From: Pseudomonadota bacterium
GTDB lineage: Bacteria > Pseudomonadota > Alphaproteobacteria > Rhizobiales > Tepidamorphaceae
Assembly: GCA_023458595.1 (NCBI GenBank)
Contig: JAEWYT010000049.1
Coordinates: 1 to 64,000 of the forward strand
DNA length: 64,000 bases
Direction of reading: 5' to 3'
The notes under the pieces were generated by a model. The model did not search any database. It had not been told where the DNA came from and worked only from the letters and a program-made list of their open reading frames with translations. The position numbers were made by a program, and so were the translations under genes. Positions 31,862 through 40,291 of this stretch are shown one piece after another (the first letter of the stretch is position 1; every line of letters starts with the position of its first letter).

Positions 31862-32517
31862 ACGGGCGCGTTCCGGTCGCCGTCCTGATCTCCGGGCGCG
31901 GCAGCAACATGGCCGCGCTGATCGAGGCGTGCCGGGACCCCGACTATCCGGCGGAAATCGTCCTCGTCATCTCCAACAACGCCGACGCCAAGGGGCTGGA
32001 GACCGCCGCCGCGGCCGGCATCGCCACGCGGGTGATCGCTTTCCAGGGCAAGGGCAGCCGCAAGGCCTTCGAGGACGCGGCGAACGAAGCGCTCGAGGAG
32101 GCCGAGGTCGAATACATCTGCCTTGCCGGATTCATGCGGCTTCTGAGCGCGGAGTTCGTCGACCTCTGGCGCGACCGGATCATCAACATCCACCCCTCGC
32201 TGCTGCCGTCCTTCCCCGGCCTCGACACGCACGAACGCGCCCTCCAGGCCGGCGTCAGGATCACCGGGTGCACCGTGCATTTCGTCCGCGCGGAGATGGA
32301 CAACGGGCCGATCATCGCCCAGGTCGCGGTGCCGGTCTCCAGCCGCGACACGGCCGACACGCTCGCCGCGCGCGTGCTGAAGCACGAGCACCGGATCTAC
32401 CCGCTGGCGCTCGCGCTGGTCGCTTCGGGACAGGCGCGGATCGCCGGAGACCGCGTCATCGTCGACGACGACATGGCGGACCTGCCGGCGCTCGCCGTGC
32501 CGCCGGTCCGCGCCTGA
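31858..32517 (+). CDS. purN: Phosphoribosylglycinamide formyltransferase
   Basis: 219 residues from a GTG at 31858 that overlaps the purM stop by four bases. It transfers a formyl group from 10-formyl-THF to GAR. Motifs: VAVLISGRGSNMAALIEAC at the N-terminus, the catalytic NIHPSLLPSFPGLDTH (Asn, His) and HFVRAEMDNGPIIAQ (Asp). Standard GART fold and length. It ends six bases before the convergent small secreted protein gene. Confidence 0.97.
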   Translation: MNGRVPVAVLISGRGSNMAALIEACRDPDYPAEIVLVISNNADAKGLETAAAAGIATRVIAFQGKGSRKAFEDAANEALEEAEVEYICLAGFMRLLSAEFVDLWRDRIINIHPSLLPSFPGLDTHERALQAGVRITGCTVHFVRAEMDNGPIIAQVAVPVSSRDTADTLAARVLKHEHRIYPLALALVASGQARIAGDRVIVDDDMADLPALAVPPVRA

Positions 32518-32523
32518 TCCGGC

Positions 32524-32880
32524 CTACTGGCAGGAGGCCCAGGCGCTGTCCCACCGGCCCTTGACCGCCGAGGTCGGCTTCTTCCACTTGGCGATACCGG
32601 CCATCTCGTCCTGGCTCAGTTCCTTGACGAGCCTGGATGCCGCGCATTTGCACGTGTCGACGTAGGTGCCGTACTGGCCGTGCTTGCTCGATTCCTGCAG
32701 CACGCAGTAGTCGACCAGGGCGATACGCGCGCCCTCGTCCGGCGGAAGCTGCGGCGCCTGCTGCGCGACCGCCTGAAAGGCGAACGCCGCGACCGCCGGC
32801 CCCGCAAGCGCCAAGAGGCGCGCAAAACGCAATTCCCCAGCACCGAACCGCATCATCCGGTCTCCCAGTCTCCAGTCCAT
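32524..32880 (-). CDS. Small secreted cysteine-containing protein, unknown
   Basis: 118 residues at most; internal ATGs at 32856 and 32853 would give a tidier signal peptide (RFARLLALAGPAVAAFAFQAVAQQ). The mature part of about 75 residues has four cysteines (DYCVLQ, DTCKCAASR and the second-last residue), consistent with disulfides in the periplasm. The remainder is helical (LVKELSQDEMAGIAKWKKP). I do not recognise a family. Confidence 0.55.
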   Translation of the reverse strand: MDWRLGDRMMRFGAGELRFARLLALAGPAVAAFAFQAVAQQAPQLPPDEGARIALVDYCVLQESSKHGQYGTYVDTCKCAASRLVKELSQDEMAGIAKWKKPTSAVKGRWDSAWASCQ

Positions 32881-32900
32881 GAAGTAATTTAGCTAGCTTA

Positions 32901-34991
32901 TCAGACGGCCCCGCGCAGCCAAACACGGTTGTCGTGGAATGCTGCACCGCCATATGGCGCTGCCGGATCGGCTCCGGTCAAGGTGTTGATGCCCTTTCCG
33001 TCGGCGAAGGCGTCGTTCGGCCACAATCCCTCCGAAATCAGCACCCCCCGGCAGACGCCGTCGAAGAGGCGGGCGTGCAACCGGATCTCGCCGCGCCGGT
33101 TTCCCATCCGCACGAAATCGCCGTCGGAAATGCCGAGGCCCGCGGCGTCGTCGGGATGGATCATCACCTCGGGCCGGCCTTCCTGCTTTCGCGACGTCGG
33201 CGTCTCGTTGAAGGTGGAGTTCAGGAACCGCCGGGCCGGAGAGGTGGCGAGCCGGAACGGGTGCTCGGCGTCGGCGTCCTCGATCACGGCGAAGTGGTCC
33301 GGCAGCTCGGGCATCGCCTGCCACGGCCCCATCGGCCCGTCGTTCGGCGCGGCGACCGCGGTCCAGTCCGGGCTGAAGCGGAACTTGCCGTCCGGATAGG
33401 CGAAGCCGCCGATGTAGTGGGCGGCTTCGAAGTCAGGCTGCAGATCGAGCCAGCGATTCGCCTCGAGCTCTTCGATCGTTCCGTAGCCGGACGCCTTCAG
33501 CATCCAGTCGACGTGCTCGCGCGCGCTCATGGCGAAGCCGGGGTGCTCGGCGCCGAGCCGTCTGGCGAGCTCGACGTGGACGAAATGGTTCTCGCGCGCC
33601 TCCCCCGGCGCGTCGACGACCTTGGGGCCGAATATCAGGTACTGGTGGCCGCCGCCCTTGTAGATGTCGTCGTGCTCCAGGAACATCGTCGCCGGCAAGA
33701 CGATGTCGGCCATCGCCGCCGTCTCGGTCATGAACTGCTCGTGGACGCAGACGAACAGGTCGTCGCGGGCGAAGCCGGCCTTCACAAGGTCCTGCTCGGG
33801 GGCGACGGAGACCGGGTTGGTGTTCTGGGTCAGCAGCGCGGTGACCGGCGGTCCTCCGCGCATGGCCTCGCGATCGCCGGTCAGGATCGGGCCGATGCGC
33901 GACTGGTCGAGCATGCGGATCGAGGGGTCGCGCACGTCGCCGCCCTCGATCATCGTCTTGTTCAGGCGGTAGATCGCGCCGTTGTTGTGGAAGGCGCCGC
34001 CGCCCTCGTACTTCCACGCGCCCGTCACCGCGGCGATGCAGGAGGCGGCGTGCATGTTGGCGGCGCCGTTGCGGCTGCGCGAGAAGCCGTAGCCGAGGCG
34101 GAAATAGGTCTTCTTCGTCTCGCCGACGAGCCTAGCGAACTCCTCGATCCGGCCGGCCGGCAATCCCGTTATGGCCGCGCCCCATTCTGGCGTGCGCGCC
34201 TCCAGATGCGCTTCCAGATCGCGCGGGCGGTCGGTGTAGCTGTCCAGATATTCCCGATCGGCATATCCGTCGCGGAAGAGAACGTGCATGACCGCGCAGG
34301 CGAGCGCCCCGTCGGTGCCGGGCTTCAGGAGCATCGGCATGTCGGCCTGGCGCATGGTATCGTTCATGTAGACGTCGACGGCGGCGATCTTCGCCCCGCG
34401 CGTCTTGCGCGCCTTGACCGCGTGGGTCATCACGTTGACCTGCGTGGAGACCGGATTGGTGCCCCAGATGACGACCAGATCGGACTTCGCCATCTCGCGC
34501 GGGTCGGGGCCGGCGAGCTTGCCGGTGCCGGCGATGTAGCCGGTCCAGGCCATGTTGGTGCAGATCGTGTCGAACTGGCCGGAATAGCGCTTGGCATGGC
34601 GCAGGCGGTGGATGCCGTCGCGCTGCACGAGGCCCATGGTGCCGGCGTAGAAATAGGGCCAGACCGCCTCGCCGCCATGGCGGCGCTCCGCCTCCAGGAA
34701 CTTCTCCGCGACGATGTCGAGCGCGTCCTCCCACGAGATCCGCTCGAAGTCGCCACCGCCCTTGGCACCCTTGCGCCGCAGGGGATGAAGGAGGCGGTCT
34801 GGATGATGGATGCGCTCGGCGTAGCGGGCGACCTTCTCGCAGATGACGCCGGCGGTATAGGCGTTGTCGCGGGCGCCGCGGACGCGGCCGATCGTATGGC
34901 TGTCGATCAGCTCGACATCGAGGGCGCAGGTCGACGGGCAGTCGTGCGGGCAGGCCGAAAAGCCGATCCGGGGGGCGAGCGGCTTGTTCAT
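32901..34991 (-). CDS. Molybdopterin-dependent oxidoreductase (MopB family)
   Basis: 696 residues from the ATG at 34991. An N-terminal 4Fe-4S site is formed by Cys14, Cys18, Cys22 (ACPHDCPSTC) and Cys51 (GVICEK). Molybdopterin-guanine-dinucleotide-binding blocks follow: DLVVIWGTNPVSTQVNV, LLTQNTNPVSVAPEQ, ADIVLPATMFLEHDD, and the C-terminal dinucleotide-binding domain (PEVMIHPDDAAGLGISDGDFV). There is no Tat signal, so it is probably cytoplasmic. The reaction cannot be assigned; no electron-transfer partner gene is adjacent. Confidence 0.88.
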   Translation of the reverse strand: MNKPLAPRIGFSACPHDCPSTCALDVELIDSHTIGRVRGARDNAYTAGVICEKVARYAERIHHPDRLLHPLRRKGAKGGGDFERISWEDALDIVAEKFLEAERRHGGEAVWPYFYAGTMGLVQRDGIHRLRHAKRYSGQFDTICTNMAWTGYIAGTGKLAGPDPREMAKSDLVVIWGTNPVSTQVNVMTHAVKARKTRGAKIAAVDVYMNDTMRQADMPMLLKPGTDGALACAVMHVLFRDGYADREYLDSYTDRPRDLEAHLEARTPEWGAAITGLPAGRIEEFARLVGETKKTYFRLGYGFSRSRNGAANMHAASCIAAVTGAWKYEGGGAFHNNGAIYRLNKTMIEGGDVRDPSIRMLDQSRIGPILTGDREAMRGGPPVTALLTQNTNPVSVAPEQDLVKAGFARDDLFVCVHEQFMTETAAMADIVLPATMFLEHDDIYKGGGHQYLIFGPKVVDAPGEARENHFVHVELARRLGAEHPGFAMSAREHVDWMLKASGYGTIEELEANRWLDLQPDFEAAHYIGGFAYPDGKFRFSPDWTAVAAPNDGPMGPWQAMPELPDHFAVIEDADAEHPFRLATSPARRFLNSTFNETPTSRKQEGRPEVMIHPDDAAGLGISDGDFVRMGNRRGEIRLHARLFDGVCRGVLISEGLWPNDAFADGKGINTLTGADPAAPYGGAAFHDNRVWLRGAV

Positions 34992-35041
34992 CGCGGGTCT
35001 CTCCTCCTGGCAGGACGGCAAACGGTAATTGGCGGCCTTGG

Positions 35042-35070
35042 AAAAGAAAAGGCCGGCCAAACGGCCGGCC
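35042..35070 (-). terminator. Rho-independent terminator downstream of ndk
   Basis: Read on the minus strand: a perfect 8-bp GGCCGGCC stem (35063-35070 / 35051-35058), a 4-nt loop and then TTTTCTTTT. It lies 29 bp after the ndk stop and separates it from the molybdopterin enzyme gene on the same strand. Confidence 0.85.
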
Positions 35071-35098
35071 CCTCGTCGAAGCGAGCGGGGAACGGCCG

Positions 35099-35521
35099 TC
35101 AGCCGACGATCTCCTCGGGCCGGAAGCACAGGGCGATCTCGCCCTTCGCGTTCTCGGCGCTGTCGGAGCCGTGCACCGAATTGCGCTCGATGTTCTCGGC
35201 GAATTCCTTGCGGATCGTGCCCGGCGCGGCGTCCTTCGGGTTGGTCGCGCCCATCACCTCGCGGTTCTTGGCGACCGCGCCCTCGCCTTCCAGCACCTGC
35301 AGGACGATCGGGCCGGACGTCATGAAGGCGACCAGGTCGTCGAAGAAGGGCCGCTCCTTGTGGACGGCGTAGAAGGCCTCGGCGTCGGCCTTCGACCACC
35401 TGGCGCGCTTCTGGGCGACCACGCGCAGGCCGGCACTCTCCAGCTTGTCGACGATCTTGCCGGTGATGTTCCGCGCCGTGGCGTCGGGCTTGATGATGGA
35501 AAGTGTGCGCTCGATCGCCAT
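35099..35521 (-). CDS. ndk: Nucleoside diphosphate kinase
   Basis: 140 residues from the ATG at 35521, a standard length. It phosphorylates NDPs to NTPs through a phosphohistidine. N-terminus ERTLSIIKPDATARNITGKI, active-site histidine His117 in ERNSVHGSDSAENAKGEI, plus VMGATNPKDAAPGTIRKEFA for nucleotide binding. Monocistronic, with its own terminator downstream. Confidence 0.97.
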   Translation of the reverse strand: MAIERTLSIIKPDATARNITGKIVDKLESAGLRVVAQKRARWSKADAEAFYAVHKERPFFDDLVAFMTSGPIVLQVLEGEGAVAKNREVMGATNPKDAAPGTIRKEFAENIERNSVHGSDSAENAKGEIALCFRPEEIVG

Positions 35522-35707
35522 GTCGGCTCGACCTCGTCTGCTCATGTTGGGATTTGCCGGATACCGGCGCGTGGCGCGGCTTATAGCGGGCCCGTCCGGC
35601 GCTCGCAAGCGGGGACGGGAAGGTCCGGCGCGCCCGGCTCGCGCGGCTTTACGGTCGGCCGTTTTAATGTCAGTATTATTTACCTATTTTGCGGAGAGGT
35701 TCGTTTC

Positions 35708-36217
35708 ATGAAATCGCCTTTCGGGATGATGGCGGGCTACAACGCCTGGGCAAACGGACGGATCTACGACGCGGCGGGGCGATTGCCCGACGCCGTCTAC
35801 CGCAAGGAGCACGGCGCCTTCTTCGGCTCGATCCACCGCACCCTCAACCACATCCTCGTCGGCGACCGCATCTGGATGGGCCGCTTCACCGGCACCGGCG
35901 GGGCGCCGACCAGGCTCGACGCGGTCCTGTTCGACGATTTCGCCGAGTTGCGGCTCGCCCGCGAGGCGGAGGACGCCCGCATCGCGGGCTATATCGGGTC
36001 GCTCGGGGAAAGCGACCTCGCCGGCCGCTTCCGCTATCGCACGATCTCGAGCCCGGCCGACATCGAGCAGCCACTGGCGCCGGCGCTGACGCATTTCTTC
36101 AACCACCAGACCCACCACCGCGGCCAGGTGCATTGCCTGCTCACGCAGCTTGCCGGCGAGGCGCCGTCGCTCGACCTGATCATGTATCAGCGGGAAACCG
36201 GCGACGGGATGCGCTGA
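35708..36217 (+). CDS. DinB-family (YfiT-like) four-helix-bundle protein
   Basis: 169 residues from the ATG at 35708. N-terminus AGYNAWANGRIYDAAGRLP, then IHRTLNHILVGDRIWMGRF (first metal His near 48) and FNHQTHHRGQVHCLL (two further histidines), the His triad of DinB metalloproteins. These are usually thiol-dependent transferases or stress proteins; the substrate is not known. The short overlap-free gap to the next, convergent gene gives no context clue. Confidence 0.88.
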   Translation: MKSPFGMMAGYNAWANGRIYDAAGRLPDAVYRKEHGAFFGSIHRTLNHILVGDRIWMGRFTGTGGAPTRLDAVLFDDFAELRLAREAEDARIAGYIGSLGESDLAGRFRYRTISSPADIEQPLAPALTHFFNHQTHHRGQVHCLLTQLAGEAPSLDLIMYQRETGDGMR

Positions 36218-36220
36218 CCG

Positions 36221-36682
36221 CTAGTCGCCGTACTTGCCGCCGGTGCCGCCGGAGATGCTCACCTTCTCGCCGGCGAGCGGCTTGCCGCCGGTCGTCACGT
36301 AGACCAGGTTGAGAATGTCGGCCTGGACGGGGTGCGGCACGACGAAGTTGAGCCAGCGGTTCTCGCCGGGCGCCGGGCAGTCCGAACGCTCCAGCGTGAC
36401 GATCACGCGGGCGGCGCGCAGGGAGTTCAGCACCCGCGGATAGGGCGGCGGGTCGTCGAGCCGGGCGCCGACGAGCGTCATGCAGGCGAGATCGCCCGGC
36501 AGCAGCGCTGCGACATGGACCGGCCGGCCGCCGGAAAGATTGGCCGGATCGTCCGGGCCGGTCACATAGGCGTAGGTCACGCCCCAGAACGGCGGCGCGG
36601 CGACGGCGGCGACCGCGGAGGCCGCCACGACCGACGCGGCGGCAAGGAGACTGCGGAAACCCGGCAGATTCGAAAGCGGCAT
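36221..36682 (-). CDS. Secreted protein of unknown function
   Basis: About 153 residues from the ATG at 36682 (GAGGG 5 nt upstream; an earlier start at 36712 is possible). It has a signal peptide (LSNLPGFRSLLAAASVVAASAVAAVAA) and a beta-rich mature part with VTYAYVTGPDD, LVGARLDDPPPYPRVLNSL and LVYVTTGGKPLAGEKVSI. One Cys pair is possible (LACMTLV, SDCPAPG). No family recognised; probably periplasmic. Confidence 0.55.
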   Translation of the reverse strand: MPLSNLPGFRSLLAAASVVAASAVAAVAAPPFWGVTYAYVTGPDDPANLSGGRPVHVAALLPGDLACMTLVGARLDDPPPYPRVLNSLRAARVIVTLERSDCPAPGENRWLNFVVPHPVQADILNLVYVTTGGKPLAGEKVSISGGTGGKYGD

Positions 36683-36772
36683 ACACGCCCTCACAGATTC
36701 GACACGCGCCACTATGGCACGACTTGGGCCGCCAGCGCGATGCGACGGCCCGTCCGGCGTTCGTCTGGCAGA

Positions 36773-37153
36773 CTAAAATGTCGAGATTGCGATTTTCTCA
36801 ACCTTCAGAATGCGGCCCTGCGGATTGACGAAGAAAATCTGGATCAGTTCGGTGTCGAGCCCGGCGGTGAGGGTCACTATGCGGCGGACATTGCGGCTCT
36901 TGCCGCACCCCTTCGGATTGGGACCGATGACGATCGTGACCGGAATCACCCGTGGCGCGACGCCGCGCCCCGGCGGCACGCCGCGATTCGCCGCGAGCGC
37001 GGCCTGGCATGCGTCGGCGGCGGCGAAATTGGCGTCGAGCCGGATCACCGTGGGCGAGCCGTTCCAGTAGCGCGCGAAGCTGCCGGTCTCCGCCGAAGCC
37101 GGGAAAGGCAGGGCGAACAGCAGCGCGACGAGGGCGATTGCGACAGGGCGCAT
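36773..37153 (-). CDS. Secreted protein of unknown function
   Basis: 126 residues from the ATG at 37153. A classical signal peptide (RPVAIALVALLFALPFPASAE) is followed by a small domain with two cysteines (ADACQAALAAN and PKGCGKSR) and a C-terminal strand pair (DTELIQIFFVNPQGRILKVEKI). Periplasmic or surface location likely. No family recognised. It is on the same strand as the other secreted gene 90 bp downstream. Confidence 0.6.
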   Translation of the reverse strand: MRPVAIALVALLFALPFPASAETGSFARYWNGSPTVIRLDANFAAADACQAALAANRGVPPGRGVAPRVIPVTIVIGPNPKGCGKSRNVRRIVTLTAGLDTELIQIFFVNPQGRILKVEKIAISTF

Positions 37154-37300
37154 GGCGGTGCCTCCTCCGACAACTCGTCCGGCGCCCCCTCGCCGTCCGC
37201 GCCGACAATAGCAGCGGTCGCCGCCGGATTGTATCGCCCCTGCGCGCGAAAATGGGGCCGGCCCTTGTCGAAGACGCACCCAGAAGGCAAATAGGCGCCC

Positions 37301-39178
37301 ATGTTGCAGATCGCCGACCTCACCTACCGCATCGCCGGCCGCACCTTGCTGGACGGGGCCACCGTGACCCTGCCCACGGGCTCGCGCGCGGGCCTGGTCG
37401 GACGCAACGGCACCGGCAAGACGACCCTGTTCCGCCTTCTGCTGGGCGAAATCTCCCCGGAATCCGGATCGATCGGATTTCCGGCGAACGCGCGGATCGG
37501 CACCGTCGAGCAGGAAGCGCCGGCCGGGCCGACGTCGCTGATCGACTTCGTGCTTTCGGCGGATACCGAGCGCACGCAGCTCATGGCGGAGGCCGAGACG
37601 TCGCAGGACGGAGCCCGGATCGGCGAGATCCATGCCCGCCTCGGCGAGATCGACGCCTATTCGGCGGAATCCCGCGCCGCCCGCATCCTGTCCGGCCTCG
37701 GCTTCGACCATGCCGCGCAGCAGCGGCCGCTGGATTCCTATTCGGGCGGCTGGCGGATGCGCGTCGCGCTCGCCGCCGTGCTGTTCACCGAGCCGGACCT
37801 GCTGCTCCTCGACGAGCCGACCAACTACCTCGACCTGGAAGGCACGCTGTGGCTAGAGACCTATCTCGCGCGCTATCCGCATTCGATGATCGTCATCAGC
37901 CACGACCGGGACCTGCTGAACACCTCGGTCGACACGATCGTCCACCTGGATCAGACCAAGTTCACCCTCTATCGCGGCTCCTACGACCAGTTCGAGCGCC
38001 AGCGGCGGGAGAAGCAGGTGCTCGCGGAGAAGGCGCGCAGGAAGCAGGACGAGCAGCGCAAGCACATGCAGGCCTTCGTCGACCGGTTCCGCTACAAGGC
38101 CTCCAAGGCGCGTCAGGCGCAGAGCCGGCTCAAGGCCCTGGCGAAGCTTCAGCCGATCGACGCCATCGTCGACGGAACCATCATCCCTTTCCGCTTTCCC
38201 TCGCCGGAAAAGCCCCTCGCCTCGCCGATCGTCCAGCTCGACGACGTGGCGGTCGGCTACGGCGAAAAGCCCGTGCTCAGCCACATCAACCTGAGGCTCG
38301 ATCACGACGATCGCATCGGCCTGCTCGGCTCCAACGGAAACGGCAAGAGCACGCTCGCCAAGTTGTTGTCGGGCCGACTGAAATCCTGCGACGGCAGGAT
38401 GCATGCGGCAGACAAGCTGTCCGTGGGCTTCTTCGCCCAGCATCAGCTCGACGAGTTGTCCGGGGAGATGTCGCCCTACGAACAAGTGCGCCGGCTGATG
38501 CCCGACGCGAAGGAGCCCGAGGTGCGCTCGAAGGTCGCGCAGCTCGGATTCAGCTACGAAAAGGCGGATATTCCCGCCAGGAAGCTGTCCGGCGGCGAAA
38601 AGGCGCGGCTTCTGCTCGGTCTCGCGACCTTCTTCGGTCCGCATCTGCTCATTCTCGACGAGCCGACGAACCATCTCGACGTCGACGCGCGCGAGGCGCT
38701 GGTGCAGGCGCTCGCGGACTACGAAGGGGCGGTGATCGTCATCAGCCACGACCGGCATCTCCTCGAGACGACGGTGGATCGCCTCTGGCTGGTGGCCGGC
38801 GGAACGGTCGTGCCGTTCGACGGCGACATGGAGGACTACCGCCGGCGGGTTCTGTCGGGCGACGAGTCGGTGCCGGAGACCAGGGAAACGGTCGTCATCG
38901 CCGCAAACCGCAACGACCAGCGCCGCTCCGCCGCGCAGAAGCGCGCCGAGCTGCAGCCGTTGCGCAACAAGCAGAAGGCCGCCGAGAAGCGGATCGAGAC
39001 GCTGCAGTCGCTGATCACCGAACTCGACCGCTTCCTCGCTGATCCCGCGCTGTTCGCCAGGGACCCCGCCAAGGGCGCCGACCTCTCACGCGACCGCGCC
39101 CGCGCCGTCGAGGCGCTGGCGGCCGCCGAGGAGGAATGGCTGGAGGCCGGCACCGCGCTCGAGGAAGCGGCGGGTTAG
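37301..39178 (+). CDS. ABC-F family ATPase (translation factor type)
   Basis: 625 residues with two ABC domains and no membrane segments. First domain: LVGRNGTGKTTLFRLLLG (Walker A), LDSYSGGWRMRVALAAVLF (signature), LLLLDEPTNYLDLEGTLWLE (Walker B). The charged linker (EKARRKQDEQRKHMQAFVDRF) is the P-site tRNA-interaction motif region. Second domain: GLLGSNGNGKSTLAKLL, RKLSGGEKARLLLGLA, LLILDEPTNHLDVDAREALV. The C-terminus is a coiled coil (RNKQKAAEKRIETLQSLI), as in the Uup/YheS group. It likely acts on ribosomes; the specific subfamily is not decided. Confidence 0.93.
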   Translation: MLQIADLTYRIAGRTLLDGATVTLPTGSRAGLVGRNGTGKTTLFRLLLGEISPESGSIGFPANARIGTVEQEAPAGPTSLIDFVLSADTERTQLMAEAETSQDGARIGEIHARLGEIDAYSAESRAARILSGLGFDHAAQQRPLDSYSGGWRMRVALAAVLFTEPDLLLLDEPTNYLDLEGTLWLETYLARYPHSMIVISHDRDLLNTSVDTIVHLDQTKFTLYRGSYDQFERQRREKQVLAEKARRKQDEQRKHMQAFVDRFRYKASKARQAQSRLKALAKLQPIDAIVDGTIIPFRFPSPEKPLASPIVQLDDVAVGYGEKPVLSHINLRLDHDDRIGLLGSNGNGKSTLAKLLSGRLKSCDGRMHAADKLSVGFFAQHQLDELSGEMSPYEQVRRLMPDAKEPEVRSKVAQLGFSYEKADIPARKLSGGEKARLLLGLATFFGPHLLILDEPTNHLDVDAREALVQALADYEGAVIVISHDRHLLETTVDRLWLVAGGTVVPFDGDMEDYRRRVLSGDESVPETRETVVIAANRNDQRRSAAQKRAELQPLRNKQKAAEKRIETLQSLITELDRFLADPALFARDPAKGADLSRDRARAVEALAAAEEEWLEAGTALEEAAG

Positions 39179-39816
39179 AGCCGCTCGTAGACGGCGACGA
39201 AATGCCGGCGGGCGCTTTCGCCGAGCCGCACATCCTCGAACGAAAGCTCCGCCAGCCCGGCCGCCCTGAAGCCTTCGAGTTCCGACTTCGCCAGAGGCCA
39301 GGGCGGGCCGCTCGCCGGTTCGTTCTCGTCGCGGGCCATGCAGACGACGACGACACGGCCGCCAGGCGCGACCAGCCCGGCCACCGCAGCCAGCGCTTGC
39401 TGGCGCAGATCGGCCGGCAGCGCCTGGAGGGTGTAGACCTCGCCGACGAGACCAAAGGCGCCCGACCACTCCGCCGGAAGGGCGAAGAGGTCGGCGACGC
39501 GGTACTTCACGCGCGATCGCGGGAACCGGCGTTTCGCCCAGTCGACCGCGCTCGCCGACAGGTCGAAGGCCGTCACCTCGTAGCCGAGGCCCGCGAGGAA
39601 CTCGGCGTTGTCGCCGAGGCCGCAGCCGACGTCGATCGCGCGGCCCTCGTGCCCGGACGACGCCTTCGCCCAGTGTTTCAGGCCCGGATGCGGGCCGGGG
39701 CGCGACCAGGGCACGTTCCCGGCATCGCCGCCGGCACGGCTGTAGAGCTCCTCGAACCAGGCGAGCCGCTCGTTCCTTCCGCTCTGGCCCGGCCCGCCCT
39801 CGTCCGGCCCGCTCAC
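39175..39816 (-). CDS. Class I SAM-dependent methyltransferase
   Basis: 213 residues from a GTG at 39816 that overlaps the holC stop (GTGA), so it is coupled to holC. A Rossmann methyltransferase fold: RAIDVGCGLGDNAEFLAGLG (SAM motif I), VTAFDLSASAVDWAKRRFP, KYRVADLFALPAEW and GLVGEVYTLQALP. The N-terminal WFEELYSRAGG suggests the tellurite/thiopurine-type small-molecule methyltransferases, but the substrate is not predictable. Its last codons overlap the 3' end of the convergent ABC-F gene. Confidence 0.85.
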   Translation of the reverse strand: MSGPDEGGPGQSGRNERLAWFEELYSRAGGDAGNVPWSRPGPHPGLKHWAKASSGHEGRAIDVGCGLGDNAEFLAGLGYEVTAFDLSASAVDWAKRRFPRSRVKYRVADLFALPAEWSGAFGLVGEVYTLQALPADLRQQALAAVAGLVAPGGRVVVVCMARDENEPASGPPWPLAKSELEGFRAAGLAELSFEDVRLGESARRHFVAVYERL

Positions 39817-40262
39817 GCCTTGCGCTCCCAGCGGCCGGCGTCGTTCTGCTGCCAGTAGGTCACCGCGTGGCCCTGCCCGCTCGCCTGCTTCCAGTGCACG
39901 CGCGCCTGGGCGACCGCGTCGGAGTCGCGCCCGTCGAAGATGAAGATCGCCCGCTGGTAGCCGGCAAGGTCGGGCGGCTCGGCTCCGTCGATCAGGAAGC
40001 GGACCGTGGCGTCGTTGAGGTTGTCGGTGTCGGTCGTCAGGTAGATCGGCTGGAACGCCGGATCGCCGTCGGCGACGGTGCCGTGCGGGAGGAAGGAATC
40101 CTCCCGGTAGGTCCACAAGACGCCGTCGATCGCGTCGAGCCGCTCCGGCGAGCCGCCCTGCACCACCGCCTTCCAGCCCCGCTCGAGGCACTTCTCCAGG
40201 AGCGCCGGCAGCACCGCCTCCAGCGGGCGGCGTTCGAGATGGTAGAACAGGACCTCGGTCAT
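39813..40262 (-). CDS. holC: DNA polymerase III subunit chi
   Basis: 149 residues from the ATG at 40262. Chi links the clamp loader to SSB. The family start MTEVLFYHLERRPLEAVLPALLE is clear, with GWKAVVQGGSPERLDAIDGVLWTYREDSFLPHG and a C-terminal RAIFIFDGRDSDAVAQAR. Located between pepA (upstream, same strand) and the methyltransferase; pepA-holC is a common alphaproteobacterial pair. Confidence 0.93.
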   Translation of the reverse strand: MTEVLFYHLERRPLEAVLPALLEKCLERGWKAVVQGGSPERLDAIDGVLWTYREDSFLPHGTVADGDPAFQPIYLTTDTDNLNDATVRFLIDGAEPPDLAGYQRAIFIFDGRDSDAVAQARVHWKQASGQGHAVTYWQQNDAGRWERKA

Positions 40263-40291
40263 CGCCCTCTCATCCGGCCGGGCCGGTGCGC

